Assembly (NCBI RefSeq): GCF_033193315.1
Contig: NZ_CP136187.1
Location: 310,001-374,000, forward strand
Direction of reading: 5' to 3'
Origin: Agathobaculum sp. NTUH-O15-33
GTDB lineage: Bacteria; Bacillota; Clostridia; Oscillospirales; Butyricicoccaceae
DNA: 64,000 bases
The first letter of the stretch is position 1. Each line of letters opens with the position of its first letter. Shown here piece by piece: positions 1 to 8,326 of this stretch. The notes beneath the pieces are model-generated. The model was given only the letters and a program-made list of their open reading frames with translations. It was not told where the DNA came from and made no database searches. The translations under genes were made by a program, and so were the position numbers.

Positions 1-261
1 CGCATCAAGCAGGGCGAATACCTTTCTCTGTGCGAGGGCAAGCTGTGCGCTTCCGGCAAGGAAAGCTCGGTGGTGAAAAAGCTCGTGCGCGAGCTTGTCG
101 AGGAAAACAGCGCGTTTGCCACCGTTATTTATGGCGAAGGCGTGAGCGAAGAGGCGGCGATGGAGGTGGAAGCCCTGCTCCGCAAGGAGAACAAGGGGCT
201 GGAGATCTCGGTCATCAACGGCGGACAGCCGGTGTACTACTATATCCTTTCCGTGGAATAA
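1..261 (+). CDS. fakA: DAK2/DegV-like domain protein (FakA/YloV family), C-terminal part
   Basis: Only the last 86 codons are inside the window; the gene begins upstream. The visible part runs from the first base in frame 1 and ends with the segment GGQPVYYYILSVE, which is the usual last strand of YloV/FakA proteins (family ending GGQP...SVE). In FakA this kinase subunit phosphorylates fatty acids carried by FakB proteins, using an N-terminal DAK2 (dihydroxyacetone-kinase-like) domain that is not visible here. A segment around VIYGEGVSEEAAMEVE fits the C-terminal alpha/beta domain of the family. Pth follows 24 bases downstream on the same strand. The family call is firm; the exact function is inferred. 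Confidence 0.75.
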   Translation, partial: RIKQGEYLSLCEGKLCASGKESSVVKKLVRELVEENSAFATVIYGEGVSEEAAMEVEALLRKENKGLEISVINGGQPVYYYILSVE

Positions 262-285
262 AAGACAAAGGGCAACGAAAACAAC

Positions 286-924
286 ATGTCGATATTTGAT
301 ATCTTTGCAAAAATAGAGCGCGACCGGGAAACGCAGCGGACGCAGCCGATCGAGTGGCTGGTCGTCGGTCTGGGCAATCCCGGCGCCAAGTACGAGGGCA
401 CGCGGCACAACGCGGGCTTCCGCGCGCTCGACGGTTACAGCAAAAAGTCCGGCCAGAAGATCGACCGGATGAAGTTTAAGGCCCTCGTGGGCGAGGGCGC
501 GCTCGGCGGCAAACGGGTGCTGTTCGTCAAGCCGCAGACCTTTATGAACCTTTCCGGCGAGGCCGTGCGGGATGCCGCCGCGTTTTATCAGGTGCCGCCC
601 GAGCGCGTGATCGTCCTTTCGGATGATGTTTCGCTCGATGTAGGCACGCTGCGCATCCGGCCCAAGGGCTCCGCGGGCGGGCAAAACGGGCTGAAAAACA
701 TCATTTACCACCTGAAAAGCGAGGAGTTTCCCCGCGTCAAGATCGGCGTGGGGCACAAGCCGCACCCGGAGTACGATCTGGCGGATTGGGTGCTGTCCCG
801 CTTTGGCGCGGAGGAGCAAAAGGCCATCGATAAGGCCTGCGCGGACGCGGTGGAAGCCGCGGCCTGCATCATTGCAGAAGGCTGTCCCGCCGCCGCGCAA
901 AAATTCAACGGCAAACGAATGTAG
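286..924 (+). CDS. pth: peptidyl-tRNA hydrolase
   Basis: Pth recycles peptidyl-tRNAs released during aborted translation by cleaving the ester between peptide and tRNA. The 212-residue product has about 22 extra residues before the canonical start WLVVGLGNPGAKYEGTRHNAGF. That block contains the substrate-binding asparagine of GLGNPG and the catalytic histidine of RHNAGF. The segments VKPQTFMNLSGEAV, LSDDVSLDVG and GSAGGQNGLKNI are also family hallmarks. The start at 286 has only a weak purine stretch (AAGGG) about 12 bases upstream, so a slightly later start is possible. A strong terminator follows at once. Confidence 0.95.
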   Translation: MSIFDIFAKIERDRETQRTQPIEWLVVGLGNPGAKYEGTRHNAGFRALDGYSKKSGQKIDRMKFKALVGEGALGGKRVLFVKPQTFMNLSGEAVRDAAAFYQVPPERVIVLSDDVSLDVGTLRIRPKGSAGGQNGLKNIIYHLKSEEFPRVKIGVGHKPHPEYDLADWVLSRFGAEEQKAIDKACADAVEAAACIIAEGCPAAAQKFNGKRM

Positions 925-932
925 TAACAACC

Positions 933-982
933 AAAAAGCGCCTCGGACGAAAGCTAAAAAGCTTTTGCCCGAGGCGCTTTTT
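933..982. terminator. bidirectional intrinsic terminator
   Basis: Perfect 14-base arms (AAAAAGCGCCTCGG at 933-946 and its complement at 969-982) carry A and T tracts on either side. It can end pth on the plus strand and the sugar operon whose last gene stops at 1015 on the minus strand. Confidence 0.9.
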
Positions 983-1014
983 AAAAAGAAGAGAGAAAGA
1001 GAAGAAGAGCCGGA

Positions 1015-1917
1015 TTATACGCCCGCGGTTTCGCGGATGTAATCGCGCGCTATTTTTGCAAAGTCAAGCGCGGTGGGCGTGGCCAAATATTGCTCGGCTT
1101 CGACCAGCATCCAGCCTGCAAAGCCGTGGCGGTCAAGAATATCGAACACGGTCTTAAAATCGACCGCGCCCTCGTCCCCGGGCACGGTGAAAATACCAAG
1201 CTTGACCGCGTTGTTAAAATCGATGCCGAACGCGCGCACGACCTGCAATACGAGCGGGCGTATGTTTTTCAGGTGCACATACTGGATGCGATCGGCAAAA
1301 TGATCGTAGAACGTGGGGATGTCCACGCCGCAGAAGCACAGGTGTCCGGTATCCGCCAGCAGGTTGACATAGGCGGGATCGGTCATATCGCACAGCTTTT
1401 GCGTTTCCTCATACGTTTCCACGCAGGTCCCGGTGTGCACGTGATAGACGAGGCGCAGCCCGTTGTCCTTGCAAAAGCGGCCCGCCTGATTCAGTCCGTC
1501 CGTAAAAAGCTTCCATTCCTCTTCGTTTAGCTTTTGCACGCCCTTGGTCGCGCGGTATTCGCGCGGGTCCCAGCAGGAGGAATTGGTGCCTTCCGCCGCA
1601 ATCACATATTGCGCGCCCATATCGAGGAAAAACTTCGCCTTTTCCTTGAGCGCTTCAAAGTATTCGTCGCGCAGCTCGCGGCAGGCGAACATCGTATCGC
1701 ACCAGCCGGAGGTGAGCTGTAGGCCGCGCTTGTCAAATTCGGGCCGCAGCGTCTTGGCGTCGCGGGGAAATTTGCGGCTGTTTTCAATACCGGCGTAGCC
1801 CGCGGCGGCCGCTTGATCGATAATATCGTAGAAAGAGTAGCCGTCGCCCAGCAGCGGATCGGTCATATCGTCGTTGCACCAGTTGATCGGATGCACGCCG
1901 ATCTGTACGTTTTTCAT
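1015..1917 (-). CDS. iolE: inosose dehydratase-like TIM-barrel enzyme (IolE family)
   Basis: A 300-residue xylose-isomerase-like TIM barrel. The N-terminal IGVHPINWCNDDMTDPLLG, then GIENSRKFPRD, LLADTGHLCFCGVD, VHLKNIR, GIFTVPGDEGAVDF and GWMLVEAEQ all match the IolE family, which dehydrates 2-keto-myo-inositol (scyllo-inosose) in inositol breakdown. Metal ligands are expected from the DTGH, HVHTGT and VEAEQ segments. It is the last gene of the seven-gene operon that starts at 8012 and lies 16 bases after the preceding gene. The rest of a standard iol set (IolB, IolC, IolD, IolJ) is absent here, so the true substrate may be a related keto-inositol. Confidence 0.8.
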   Translation of the reverse strand: MKNVQIGVHPINWCNDDMTDPLLGDGYSFYDIIDQAAAAGYAGIENSRKFPRDAKTLRPEFDKRGLQLTSGWCDTMFACRELRDEYFEALKEKAKFFLDMGAQYVIAAEGTNSSCWDPREYRATKGVQKLNEEEWKLFTDGLNQAGRFCKDNGLRLVYHVHTGTCVETYEETQKLCDMTDPAYVNLLADTGHLCFCGVDIPTFYDHFADRIQYVHLKNIRPLVLQVVRAFGIDFNNAVKLGIFTVPGDEGAVDFKTVFDILDRHGFAGWMLVEAEQYLATPTALDFAKIARDYIRETAGV

Positions 1918-1933
1918 TATTTGTCTCGTCCTT

Positions 1934-2749
1934 TCACTTGCTCAAATACCGGCGCACATACTCGGTTACCTTTTTAATGTAGATCTTTTCGTCCTGTTCG
2001 CCCTCGTACTCGATGGACAGCGTGCCGTCGAATCCGGCGGCAGTCAGGATATCGAGGATCGCGGGCAGGTCGTACAGGGTGTCGTGGCCGTCCTCCGCCA
2101 CCTCGTTGATTTTCAGGTGGGCGTGCGCGGCGACGAGCTGCACGGTGGCGCGAATACCGTCCAAACCGTCCACGTAGTTACCGGTATCGAGCAGCAGGCT
2201 CAGGTTGTCGCGGTTTGTCTGTCCAAACAGCCGCAGCACATCCTTGGAAGCGGAAAGGAAGCCGCCGTGGTTATGGTTTTCAATGACGATGGACAAATCG
2301 AGCGCCTTAGCATAGTCGCAGAGCTCCTGTACACACGCGACCATTTCCGCCCAAGCGGTTTCTGGTTTCAGTACGGCGGGCCCCTTTTTATGGATCTCGG
2401 GATCGGGACCGCCCATCCAGCCCGCGAACAGGCGAAAATGCGGGCTGCCGAGCGCCTTGCCGATGGGCATCCACGCCTTGGCGCGCTCCACCTGCGCGCG
2501 GTTCTGCTCGGGCGTCGGGTAGCCGAAGCTGCAATCAAAGGCGATATTGCACACGCGCAGCCGCTTTTTGTCAAAATAGGCTTTCAGGCTTTCGATATAC
2601 GCGGGATCGGTCGATGCAAAATGCTTATCCTCTACCTCAATGAAAGAAATGCCCAGCTCCTCGGCGCAGTAATCGGCAAAATCAAACAGCGTGCACTGGT
2701 TCTGCATAAAAAGGTGGTCGAGAGACTGGGAGCTGCAACTGATTTTCAT
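1934..2749 (-). CDS. sugar phosphate isomerase/epimerase family TIM-barrel protein
   Basis: A 271-residue member of the AP-endonuclease-2/xylose-isomerase-like superfamily. Segments FIEVEDKHF, IVIENHNHGG, LLLDTGNYVDG and LSIEYEGEQ give the usual metal-binding Glu/Asp/His pattern of sugar epimerases. The start at 2749 is preferred over one 21 bases upstream because GGAG lies seven bases before this ATG, and the preceding dehydrogenase ends at 2763. It sits between a Gfo/Idh/MocA dehydrogenase and an IolE-like gene, so it probably isomerises a keto-sugar or keto-inositol intermediate. The exact reaction cannot be read from sequence. Confidence 0.8.
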   Translation of the reverse strand: MKISCSSQSLDHLFMQNQCTLFDFADYCAEELGISFIEVEDKHFASTDPAYIESLKAYFDKKRLRVCNIAFDCSFGYPTPEQNRAQVERAKAWMPIGKALGSPHFRLFAGWMGGPDPEIHKKGPAVLKPETAWAEMVACVQELCDYAKALDLSIVIENHNHGGFLSASKDVLRLFGQTNRDNLSLLLDTGNYVDGLDGIRATVQLVAAHAHLKINEVAEDGHDTLYDLPAILDILTAAGFDGTLSIEYEGEQDEKIYIKKVTEYVRRYLSK

Positions 2750-2762
2750 ATTTATACTCCTA

Positions 2763-3743
2763 TCACGCATCGAACCGGATGATCGAGCCGCCTGCCTTGG
2801 CGGATTCGTAGCAGGCTTCGATCAGTTCAACTACCTTGTATCCGTCGTCCACGCTGTTTTGGGGCGAAGCGCCGCCGAAAATGCATTCGTTAAACATATG
2901 GTCGTGCATTTGCGCGTAGCCCCATTTCACATTGTGCTCCAACGTGGCATACTGCTTGCCCTCCACCACCGCGCCGAGGCCGGAGGAATATCGGTAACTG
3001 TCCAGCTCCTCGGTGATCACGCTTTTGTGATCGCCGACGACCTGCACCCGCTCGAAGGGCGAGATCCACGAGGCGTGCCCGCAGGTGGAAATGACGCCGA
3101 ACGCGCCGCTTTTGAATTTCAGCTGCACGGCAAAGTTGTCCTCGATGGGGTAGAACGACGCTTCGCCGAGCGCGCGCAGCTCGGTGATATCGCCCAGCAG
3201 ATAGCGGGCCATATCCAGAAAGTGCACGGTGGTGTCATACATGAAGCCGCCGGTCATGGCGATGTCGGTCAGCCACGCGGGATTTTGCATATCGCCGTCG
3301 TTTTGGATGATGTTGACGTTCGCAGGTTTGAAGTCCGGCTGGCTGACCGTGCGCTTCGCTTCCAGATAAACGGGCGCGAAACGCCTGTTGTAGCCGACGA
3401 ACACGTGCAGGCCGGTTTGGGCCTGCAAGGCGCGGATATGCTCCGCGTCCTTGAGCTCGGTCGCCAGCGGCTTTTCGACAAAAACATGCTTGCCGGCTTG
3501 CAGCGCCGCGACGCAAAGCGGACCGTGCGAGGTATTGGGCACGGTGATAAACACCATGTCCGCTTCGGAGGCAAGCAGCGCTTCGACCGAATCAAAGGCG
3601 GCGCAGCCAAAGGCGGCGGCGGCCTCTTTCGCGCGGGCAACGTTCATGTCGGTCATGCCATAGAGTTCTAGGCGTGGGTTGGATTGGATCAGGCCCGCGT
3701 GGAGCCGGCCCATGTTGCCTACGCCGATAATGCCAATTTTCAT
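2763..3743 (-). CDS. Gfo/Idh/MocA family NAD(P)-dependent dehydrogenase
   Basis: A 326-residue oxidoreductase. The Rossmann motif GVGNMG is near residue 8, the family motif EKP occurs in VFVEKPLATE, and the catalytic region GGFMYDTTVHFLDMARYLLG supplies the Asp/His pair typical of inositol dehydrogenases. It ends 13 bases before the next gene of the operon. Enzymes of this family oxidise a ring hydroxyl of inositols or sugars. Next to an IolE-like dehydratase and a sugar ABC transporter, it probably performs the first oxidation of the imported compound. The substrate is inferred only. Confidence 0.85.
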   Translation of the reverse strand: MKIGIIGVGNMGRLHAGLIQSNPRLELYGMTDMNVARAKEAAAAFGCAAFDSVEALLASEADMVFITVPNTSHGPLCVAALQAGKHVFVEKPLATELKDAEHIRALQAQTGLHVFVGYNRRFAPVYLEAKRTVSQPDFKPANVNIIQNDGDMQNPAWLTDIAMTGGFMYDTTVHFLDMARYLLGDITELRALGEASFYPIEDNFAVQLKFKSGAFGVISTCGHASWISPFERVQVVGDHKSVITEELDSYRYSSGLGAVVEGKQYATLEHNVKWGYAQMHDHMFNECIFGGASPQNSVDDGYKVVELIEACYESAKAGGSIIRFDA

Positions 3744-3797
3744 AATGTTACTACCTTCCTGAAATAAAATATCGTAATCGTGAAGCGTTCCGTGCTT

Positions 3798-4487
3798 TTA
3801 CGGCAGCAGCTTATAATCCGGCATGGAATCAAACAGCTGAAAGCCTTTAAAGGCTTCCGCGTATCGGAAACCGGCCTGCATGCCGCGGAATTTTCCCTGC
3901 ACCTCAAGCATTTCCTCCCAAGAGGTTTCCGCCGTGAGCTGTGAGCGGTGGCACAGCAAAGCTTGCCTTTTGGTTTCAAATTGGTCTGTGATATCTACGA
4001 AAGCGGTGGGCATCGGCCCGACGCCGGCATAGGTATCCATCAGAAAAACGGTGGGCTGCCGTTGGAGCGCCGGCGTTTGCACACGCACGTTTTCCAGCGG
4101 AAGATAGACGATGCTATCCTGTACGATTGCTCCGACCGTGTGGTGATCGACGTTTCCGTCGCAAGGATCATGCGTTAAAATCACATCGGGCTGCGCGCGG
4201 CGCATGGCGTCGATCATGAGGCGGCGGGTGTCTCGGTCGTTGAACAGCTCCCCGTCGTCCAAACGCAAAAACTGTACCGCTGCGGGATACAGGCTTGCCG
4301 CCGCAAGCTGCTCTTTTTCACGGCGGGCGATCAATTCCTGATCGTCCACTTTACAGTGCGTCCCTGTCCGGCCGTTTGTGGCGACGAGGATGGACACGGT
4401 ATGGCCTTGCTCCGCATATTTTTTCAAGGTGCCGCCGCACCACAGGTCGGCGTCGTCCGGATGGGCCACAACTGCAAGCACATTCAT
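3798..4487 (-). CDS. PIG-L/LmbE family deacetylase
   Basis: A 229-residue zinc-dependent N-deacetylase of the LmbE/PIG-L fold. The N terminus carries AHPDDADLWCGGTL, a version of the family AHPDDAE motif that provides two zinc ligands and the catalytic Asp; GNVDHHTVG supplies the third ligand region. Family members remove acetyl groups from GlcNAc-inositol or GlcNAc-malate (MshB, BshB) and related amino sugars. It lies between a sugar-binding lipoprotein gene (27 bases upstream) and a dehydrogenase (54 bases downstream), so it likely deacetylates the imported substrate. Its presence suggests the operon handles an N-acetylated glycoside or amino-inositol. Confidence 0.85.
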   Translation of the reverse strand: MNVLAVVAHPDDADLWCGGTLKKYAEQGHTVSILVATNGRTGTHCKVDDQELIARREKEQLAAASLYPAAVQFLRLDDGELFNDRDTRRLMIDAMRRAQPDVILTHDPCDGNVDHHTVGAIVQDSIVYLPLENVRVQTPALQRQPTVFLMDTYAGVGPMPTAFVDITDQFETKRQALLCHRSQLTAETSWEEMLEVQGKFRGMQAGFRYAEAFKGFQLFDSMPDYKLLP

Positions 4488-4514
4488 GGGATTTCCCTCC
4501 TAATGCAGTGTTGT

Positions 4515-5474
4515 TTATTGCAAATAGTCCTTTACATTTTCCTTTGTAATGGGTTCAAATGGAATGTAGGTATCCTCTACGGACTCGCCTTTAGCCAGCT
4601 TGCTTGCCATTTCGGCGCAGGCCTTGGCCTGTGCGTTTGCGTTCTGGTAGGCGCTCATCACCATTTCGCCCGCGTCGATCGCCTGCAGCGCGTCGTCCAC
4701 TGCGTCAACGCCGAGCACCATGACGCCGTCCAGCCGCCGCGCGCCCTTGAGCGCTTCGACGGCGCCCAAAGCCATCTGATCGTTTGCGCATACAATGGCG
4801 TCGAACTGATCGAAACTTTGAATCCAGTCCTCTGCGATCTGCATGCCCTTGGCGCGGTCGTAGTTGCCGTCCTGCTCGGATAGGATCGTCACATCGGGCC
4901 GCTTTTCTCCCAGTAGATTCTTAAAACCGTTCATGCGCAGCGTGGTGTGGTTCATACCGAGTGTGCCGGACATATACAGGATGTTGGCGTTTTCCGGCAA
5001 GTTTTCGATGCAGTATTCGGCTTGCAGCCGGCCGGCCTCCTCGTCGTTGGAGCCGCAGTATAGGTAGTCGCCATCCGCTATTTTTGCGCGGAAAGCAATA
5101 AATGGGATAGCCGCGTCATTCGCGGCCTTCACCGCGGGCACGAGCGCTTCGTAGTCCAGCGGCAGGGCGATCACGACGTTGACCTTTTGCGCGACAAAGT
5201 TCTCAATATCCGCAATCTGCTTTTCAATCTGATTCTGCGCGTCGGATGCTAGCACCTCCATGCCGTCGTACTCCTTGGCGTATTCAAGGAAAAACTCTTT
5301 TGTCAAACGGCAGTTGACATCGGAATCGGCCAAGTTTGCATAGCCGACGGTATAGCCGCCGGTGTTTTCTTTTGGGGTATCGTCCGGCGTGTCTGCTGCG
5401 GGCGGCGTGGATGAGCAGGCGCCTAGAGAGAGGATGAGCGATAGCGTGGCGGCGATAACGGTGAGTCGTTTCAT
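4515..5474 (-). CDS. sugar ABC transporter substrate-binding lipoprotein (RbsB type)
   Basis: A 319-residue periplasmic-binding-protein-like lipoprotein. The N terminus is a lipoprotein signal peptide ending in LGAC, so the mature protein starts at that Cys and is anchored outside the membrane. The pattern of two Rossmann lobes (VGYANLADSDVN, NVVIALPLDYEALVPAV, IVCANDQMALGAVEAL, VMVLGVDAVDDAL) is that of the ribose/galactose/inositol cluster. The start at 5474 is chosen because GGAGG lies eight bases upstream; an upstream ATG is part of that site. It is the third gene of the operon after ATPase and permease. The ligand is unknown, probably a cyclitol or aldose. Confidence 0.9.
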   Translation of the reverse strand: MKRLTVIAATLSLILSLGACSSTPPAADTPDDTPKENTGGYTVGYANLADSDVNCRLTKEFFLEYAKEYDGMEVLASDAQNQIEKQIADIENFVAQKVNVVIALPLDYEALVPAVKAANDAAIPFIAFRAKIADGDYLYCGSNDEEAGRLQAEYCIENLPENANILYMSGTLGMNHTTLRMNGFKNLLGEKRPDVTILSEQDGNYDRAKGMQIAEDWIQSFDQFDAIVCANDQMALGAVEALKGARRLDGVMVLGVDAVDDALQAIDAGEMVMSAYQNANAQAKACAEMASKLAKGESVEDTYIPFEPITKENVKDYLQ

Positions 5475-5522
5475 GGTTGTTTCCTCCATTTTTTTATTTT
5501 TCGCGCTTGCCGGCGCGGTTTT

Positions 5523-6491
5523 TCAAAACGATTTGCTCGTTGATTTTTTGCTTTTCACGTCAATGATAACCGCGATCAGGATGACCAGCCCCTTGACGAT
5601 CTGTTGATAGTACGCGGAAACGTTCTGCAAATTGAGCATATTGTTGATGATGCCGACGATCAGGCCGCCCGCGATGGTGCCGATAATGCTGCCGGAGCCG
5701 CCGCTGAGGCTGATGCCGCCGACCACGCAGGCCGTAATGCCGTCGAATTCATAGCCTACGCCGATGGCCGGCTGGCCGGAGTTGACGCGGGCCATCAGAA
5801 TGATGCCTGCAAGGCCTACAAAGCAGCCGTTGGTGAGATAGGATAGCATTTTTACCTTTTTCACATTGATGCCGGAGGCGATCGCGGCGCTTTCGTTGCC
5901 GCCAATCGCATAAATGTAGCGCCCAAGCGGCCGTCTGCTCATAATAAACCACGTAATGAAAAGGACGATGGCCAAAATGATGACGGGGATGGGGATCAAA
6001 CCGATATAGCCCTGCCCCAATACGGTCAGCCGGTCGAGATTTGAAATAGGAACGCCATTTGTGAATACCAGGGCAAGCCCGCGCGCGCTGGTTTGCACCG
6101 CCAAGGTAACGATAAACGCGGGAATACCATAGCGCGTCAGTACAAAACCGCTGAACAAGCCGCATAGGCCGCCGATCAGGATCGAGGCGAAAATGGCCAG
6201 AAGGACGCTGTTCGTCGTTACAAAGACCGAAGTGCCGATGCAGCCCGCCAGCGCAACGACCGAGCCGGGAGAAAGGTCGATGTCGCCGCCGGTAATGACG
6301 AGCTGTTCGCCGCAGGCGATCAGCATGATGACGACGATCTGCCGCATGATGTTGGTGATATTGGCTGGGGTAAGGAATTTGCTGTTCAAAAGTGATGAAA
6401 CCACGATCATCAATAGCAAAATCAGATAAATACCGAATTTACGGAATATTTCTGTAAGCTTTGTTTTGGTTATCGTTGATGCTGCGCTCAT
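5523..6491 (-). CDS. sugar ABC transporter permease (RbsC type)
   Basis: A 322-residue integral membrane protein with the hydrophobic profile of RbsC-type permeases (8-10 helices). Family segments seen are GGDIDLSPGSVVALAG near residue 70, the cytoplasmic coupling region RRPLGRYIYAIGGNESAAIASGI, and the C-terminal GSIIGTIAGGLIVGIINNMLNL. It forms the channel with the ATPase encoded 27 bases upstream and receives substrate from the lipoprotein encoded downstream. Ribosome binding site and gene order are those of a standard ABC uptake operon. Confidence 0.92.
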   Translation of the reverse strand: MSAASTITKTKLTEIFRKFGIYLILLLMIVVSSLLNSKFLTPANITNIMRQIVVIMLIACGEQLVITGGDIDLSPGSVVALAGCIGTSVFVTTNSVLLAIFASILIGGLCGLFSGFVLTRYGIPAFIVTLAVQTSARGLALVFTNGVPISNLDRLTVLGQGYIGLIPIPVIILAIVLFITWFIMSRRPLGRYIYAIGGNESAAIASGINVKKVKMLSYLTNGCFVGLAGIILMARVNSGQPAIGVGYEFDGITACVVGGISLSGGSGSIIGTIAGGLIVGIINNMLNLQNVSAYYQQIVKGLVILIAVIIDVKSKKSTSKSF

Positions 6492-6518
6492 TTTTTTATC
6501 CCTCCACCTTCGTTGATA

Positions 6519-8012
6519 TCAGTCCCCAAGCGCCATTGTCATGATTTTTTCCTGACTTGCCTCTTCGCGCTGCAATTCCCCCTTCAGCCTTCCTTCGTGC
6601 ATGACCAAGATCCGGTCGCTCATCCCAAGCACCTCCGGAAGCTCGGAGGATATCATGATGATCGCCATGCCTTTCTTTGCCAACTGGCACATAATCTTGT
6701 GAATCTCGGATTTTGCGCCGACGTCGACGCCGCGCGTGGGTTCGTCTAGGATCAACACGTTGATATCGGAGATCAGCCATTTTCCAAGTACGATCTTTTG
6801 CTGGTTGCCGCCGCTGAGGGAGTCCGCGCGATTGTTTGCGTCGTTCGTTTTGATGCGCAGCATATCGATGATTTCTTGCGAGCGTTTTGTTTCCTCGCGT
6901 TCGCTGAGCGCGATACCGCGGACAAACTCTTGTAAAAAAGCAAGCGTGATATTCTTCTTGATGGACATTCCAAGCACTAGGCCGGACAGCTTTCGGTCCT
7001 CGGGGACCATGGCGATGCCGTGCTGGAGCGCGTCCTGCGGCACATGCACGGAAATTGCGCGGCCGTCTAGAAAAAGCTTTCCTTCGCTTGCTTGGTCTAG
7101 CCCGAATATACAGCGCATGATCTCCGTGCGCCCTGAGCCGATCAGCCCGGCCACGCCAAGGATCTCGCCGTGCCGTACGGAAAAGCTGATATCCTGAAAC
7201 ACGCCTTTTCTGGAAAGACGCTCTACCCGAAGCGCCTCGCCCTTGATCTCCGCAAATTCCTTGGGGAAAATATCGGTGAGCTCTCGGCCGATCATCATCG
7301 ATACCACTTGGTTTTTATCAAGTGCCGACGCGGGGCTGCTGCCAATCCATTGTCCATCGCGCAATACTGTGACTTCATCCGCAATGCGGAACAATTCGTC
7401 AAGCTTATGCGTGATGTATATAACAGCCGCGCCGTTTTGTTTGAGCTGTTCGATGCATGCAAAAAGGGTATCGACCTCGTTCTCGGTAATGGCCGAGGTG
7501 GGCTCGTCCATGACAATGATCTTGGCATTGCAGGAAAGCGCTTTGCAGATCTCCACCAACTGCATGATCGATACGCTGATGTCGCCCATTCGCGTGGTGG
7601 GAGGGTATTTGATATTCATGCGCTGCATGTATTCCGCCGCTTTTTCGTACATGGTTTTATAATCGATGCCGCGGCCGTAGGACAAAAGAGGTTCGCGCCC
7701 CAAAAATATGTTTTCGGCTATGGAGAGATTGAGGACGGAGCTCAATTCCTGATGAATCATGGCCACGCCATGCGCCGCGGCCTTTTTGGGCGTAAGCGGG
7801 CCGGCGTTGACCCCGTCGATCCAAATTTCCCCCTCGTCCGGTTGCATCAGGCCGTCAAGGATCTTCATCAGCGTGGATTTTCCGGCCCCGTTTTCGCCCA
7901 TCAAAGCATGCACGGTGCCGGGGCGTACCGCAAGATCGACCGATTGCAGCGCCTGTACGCCCGGAAAACCTTTTGTGATATTCTTCATCTCAAGCAAATA
8001 ACGATCCGACAA
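6519..8012 (-). CDS. sugar ABC transporter ATP-binding protein, two ATPase domains (RbsA/MglA type)
   Basis: A 497-residue protein with two fused ABC cassettes. The first has Walker [10 protein letters not shown] and Walker B followed by DEPTSAITENE. The second has the degenerate GLIGSGRTE in place of Walker A, then signature LSGGNQQK and DEPTRGVDVGAKSE. This asymmetry is normal for the RbsA/MglA family. It is the first gene of the operon and is divergent from a LacI regulator gene at 8327, with a 314-base AT-rich control region between them. Confidence 0.95.
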   Translation of the reverse strand: MSDRYLLEMKNITKGFPGVQALQSVDLAVRPGTVHALMGENGAGKSTLMKILDGLMQPDEGEIWIDGVNAGPLTPKKAAAHGVAMIHQELSSVLNLSIAENIFLGREPLLSYGRGIDYKTMYEKAAEYMQRMNIKYPPTTRMGDISVSIMQLVEICKALSCNAKIIVMDEPTSAITENEVDTLFACIEQLKQNGAAVIYITHKLDELFRIADEVTVLRDGQWIGSSPASALDKNQVVSMMIGRELTDIFPKEFAEIKGEALRVERLSRKGVFQDISFSVRHGEILGVAGLIGSGRTEIMRCIFGLDQASEGKLFLDGRAISVHVPQDALQHGIAMVPEDRKLSGLVLGMSIKKNITLAFLQEFVRGIALSEREETKRSQEIIDMLRIKTNDANNRADSLSGGNQQKIVLGKWLISDINVLILDEPTRGVDVGAKSEIHKIMCQLAKKGMAIIMISSELPEVLGMSDRILVMHEGRLKGELQREEASQEKIMTMALGD

Positions 8013-8326
8013 AACATTTCCTCCTATCTAAAAAATAATGTTTTTAATTCTATATTTTTTATTTATAACCCGGATTATACGCCTGCATTTCATGTGTGTC
8101 AAGAATAAAATCCATATATATTATAAAATATTGCACAATTAATTTTATTAATTGTGCAATATAACATATAAGGCTCGGCGGGATTGTAATAACTGAATAA
8201 ATTAAAAAAATTATATATTTGTTGTTTAAAACGATTTGTGTTTTTATTTAACAAGTGATATAATGCATTATATTGAGAGTATTTGATAGAACAGGAATTT
8301 CTTATTCCTGCCAAGGATGTGATGCT
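8013..8326. promoter_or_regulatory. divergent control region with large perfect palindrome (operator candidate)
   Basis: This AT-rich stretch separates the sugar operon (minus) from a LacI gene (plus). It holds a perfect inverted repeat with 16-base arms at 8128-8143 and 8147-8162 (core TTGCACAATTAAT, 3-base TTT centre). No T tract follows as expected of a terminator between divergent genes, so it is best read as the binding site of the adjacent LacI protein. Clear -35/-10 pairs could not be assigned with confidence because the region is so AT-rich. Confidence 0.7.
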
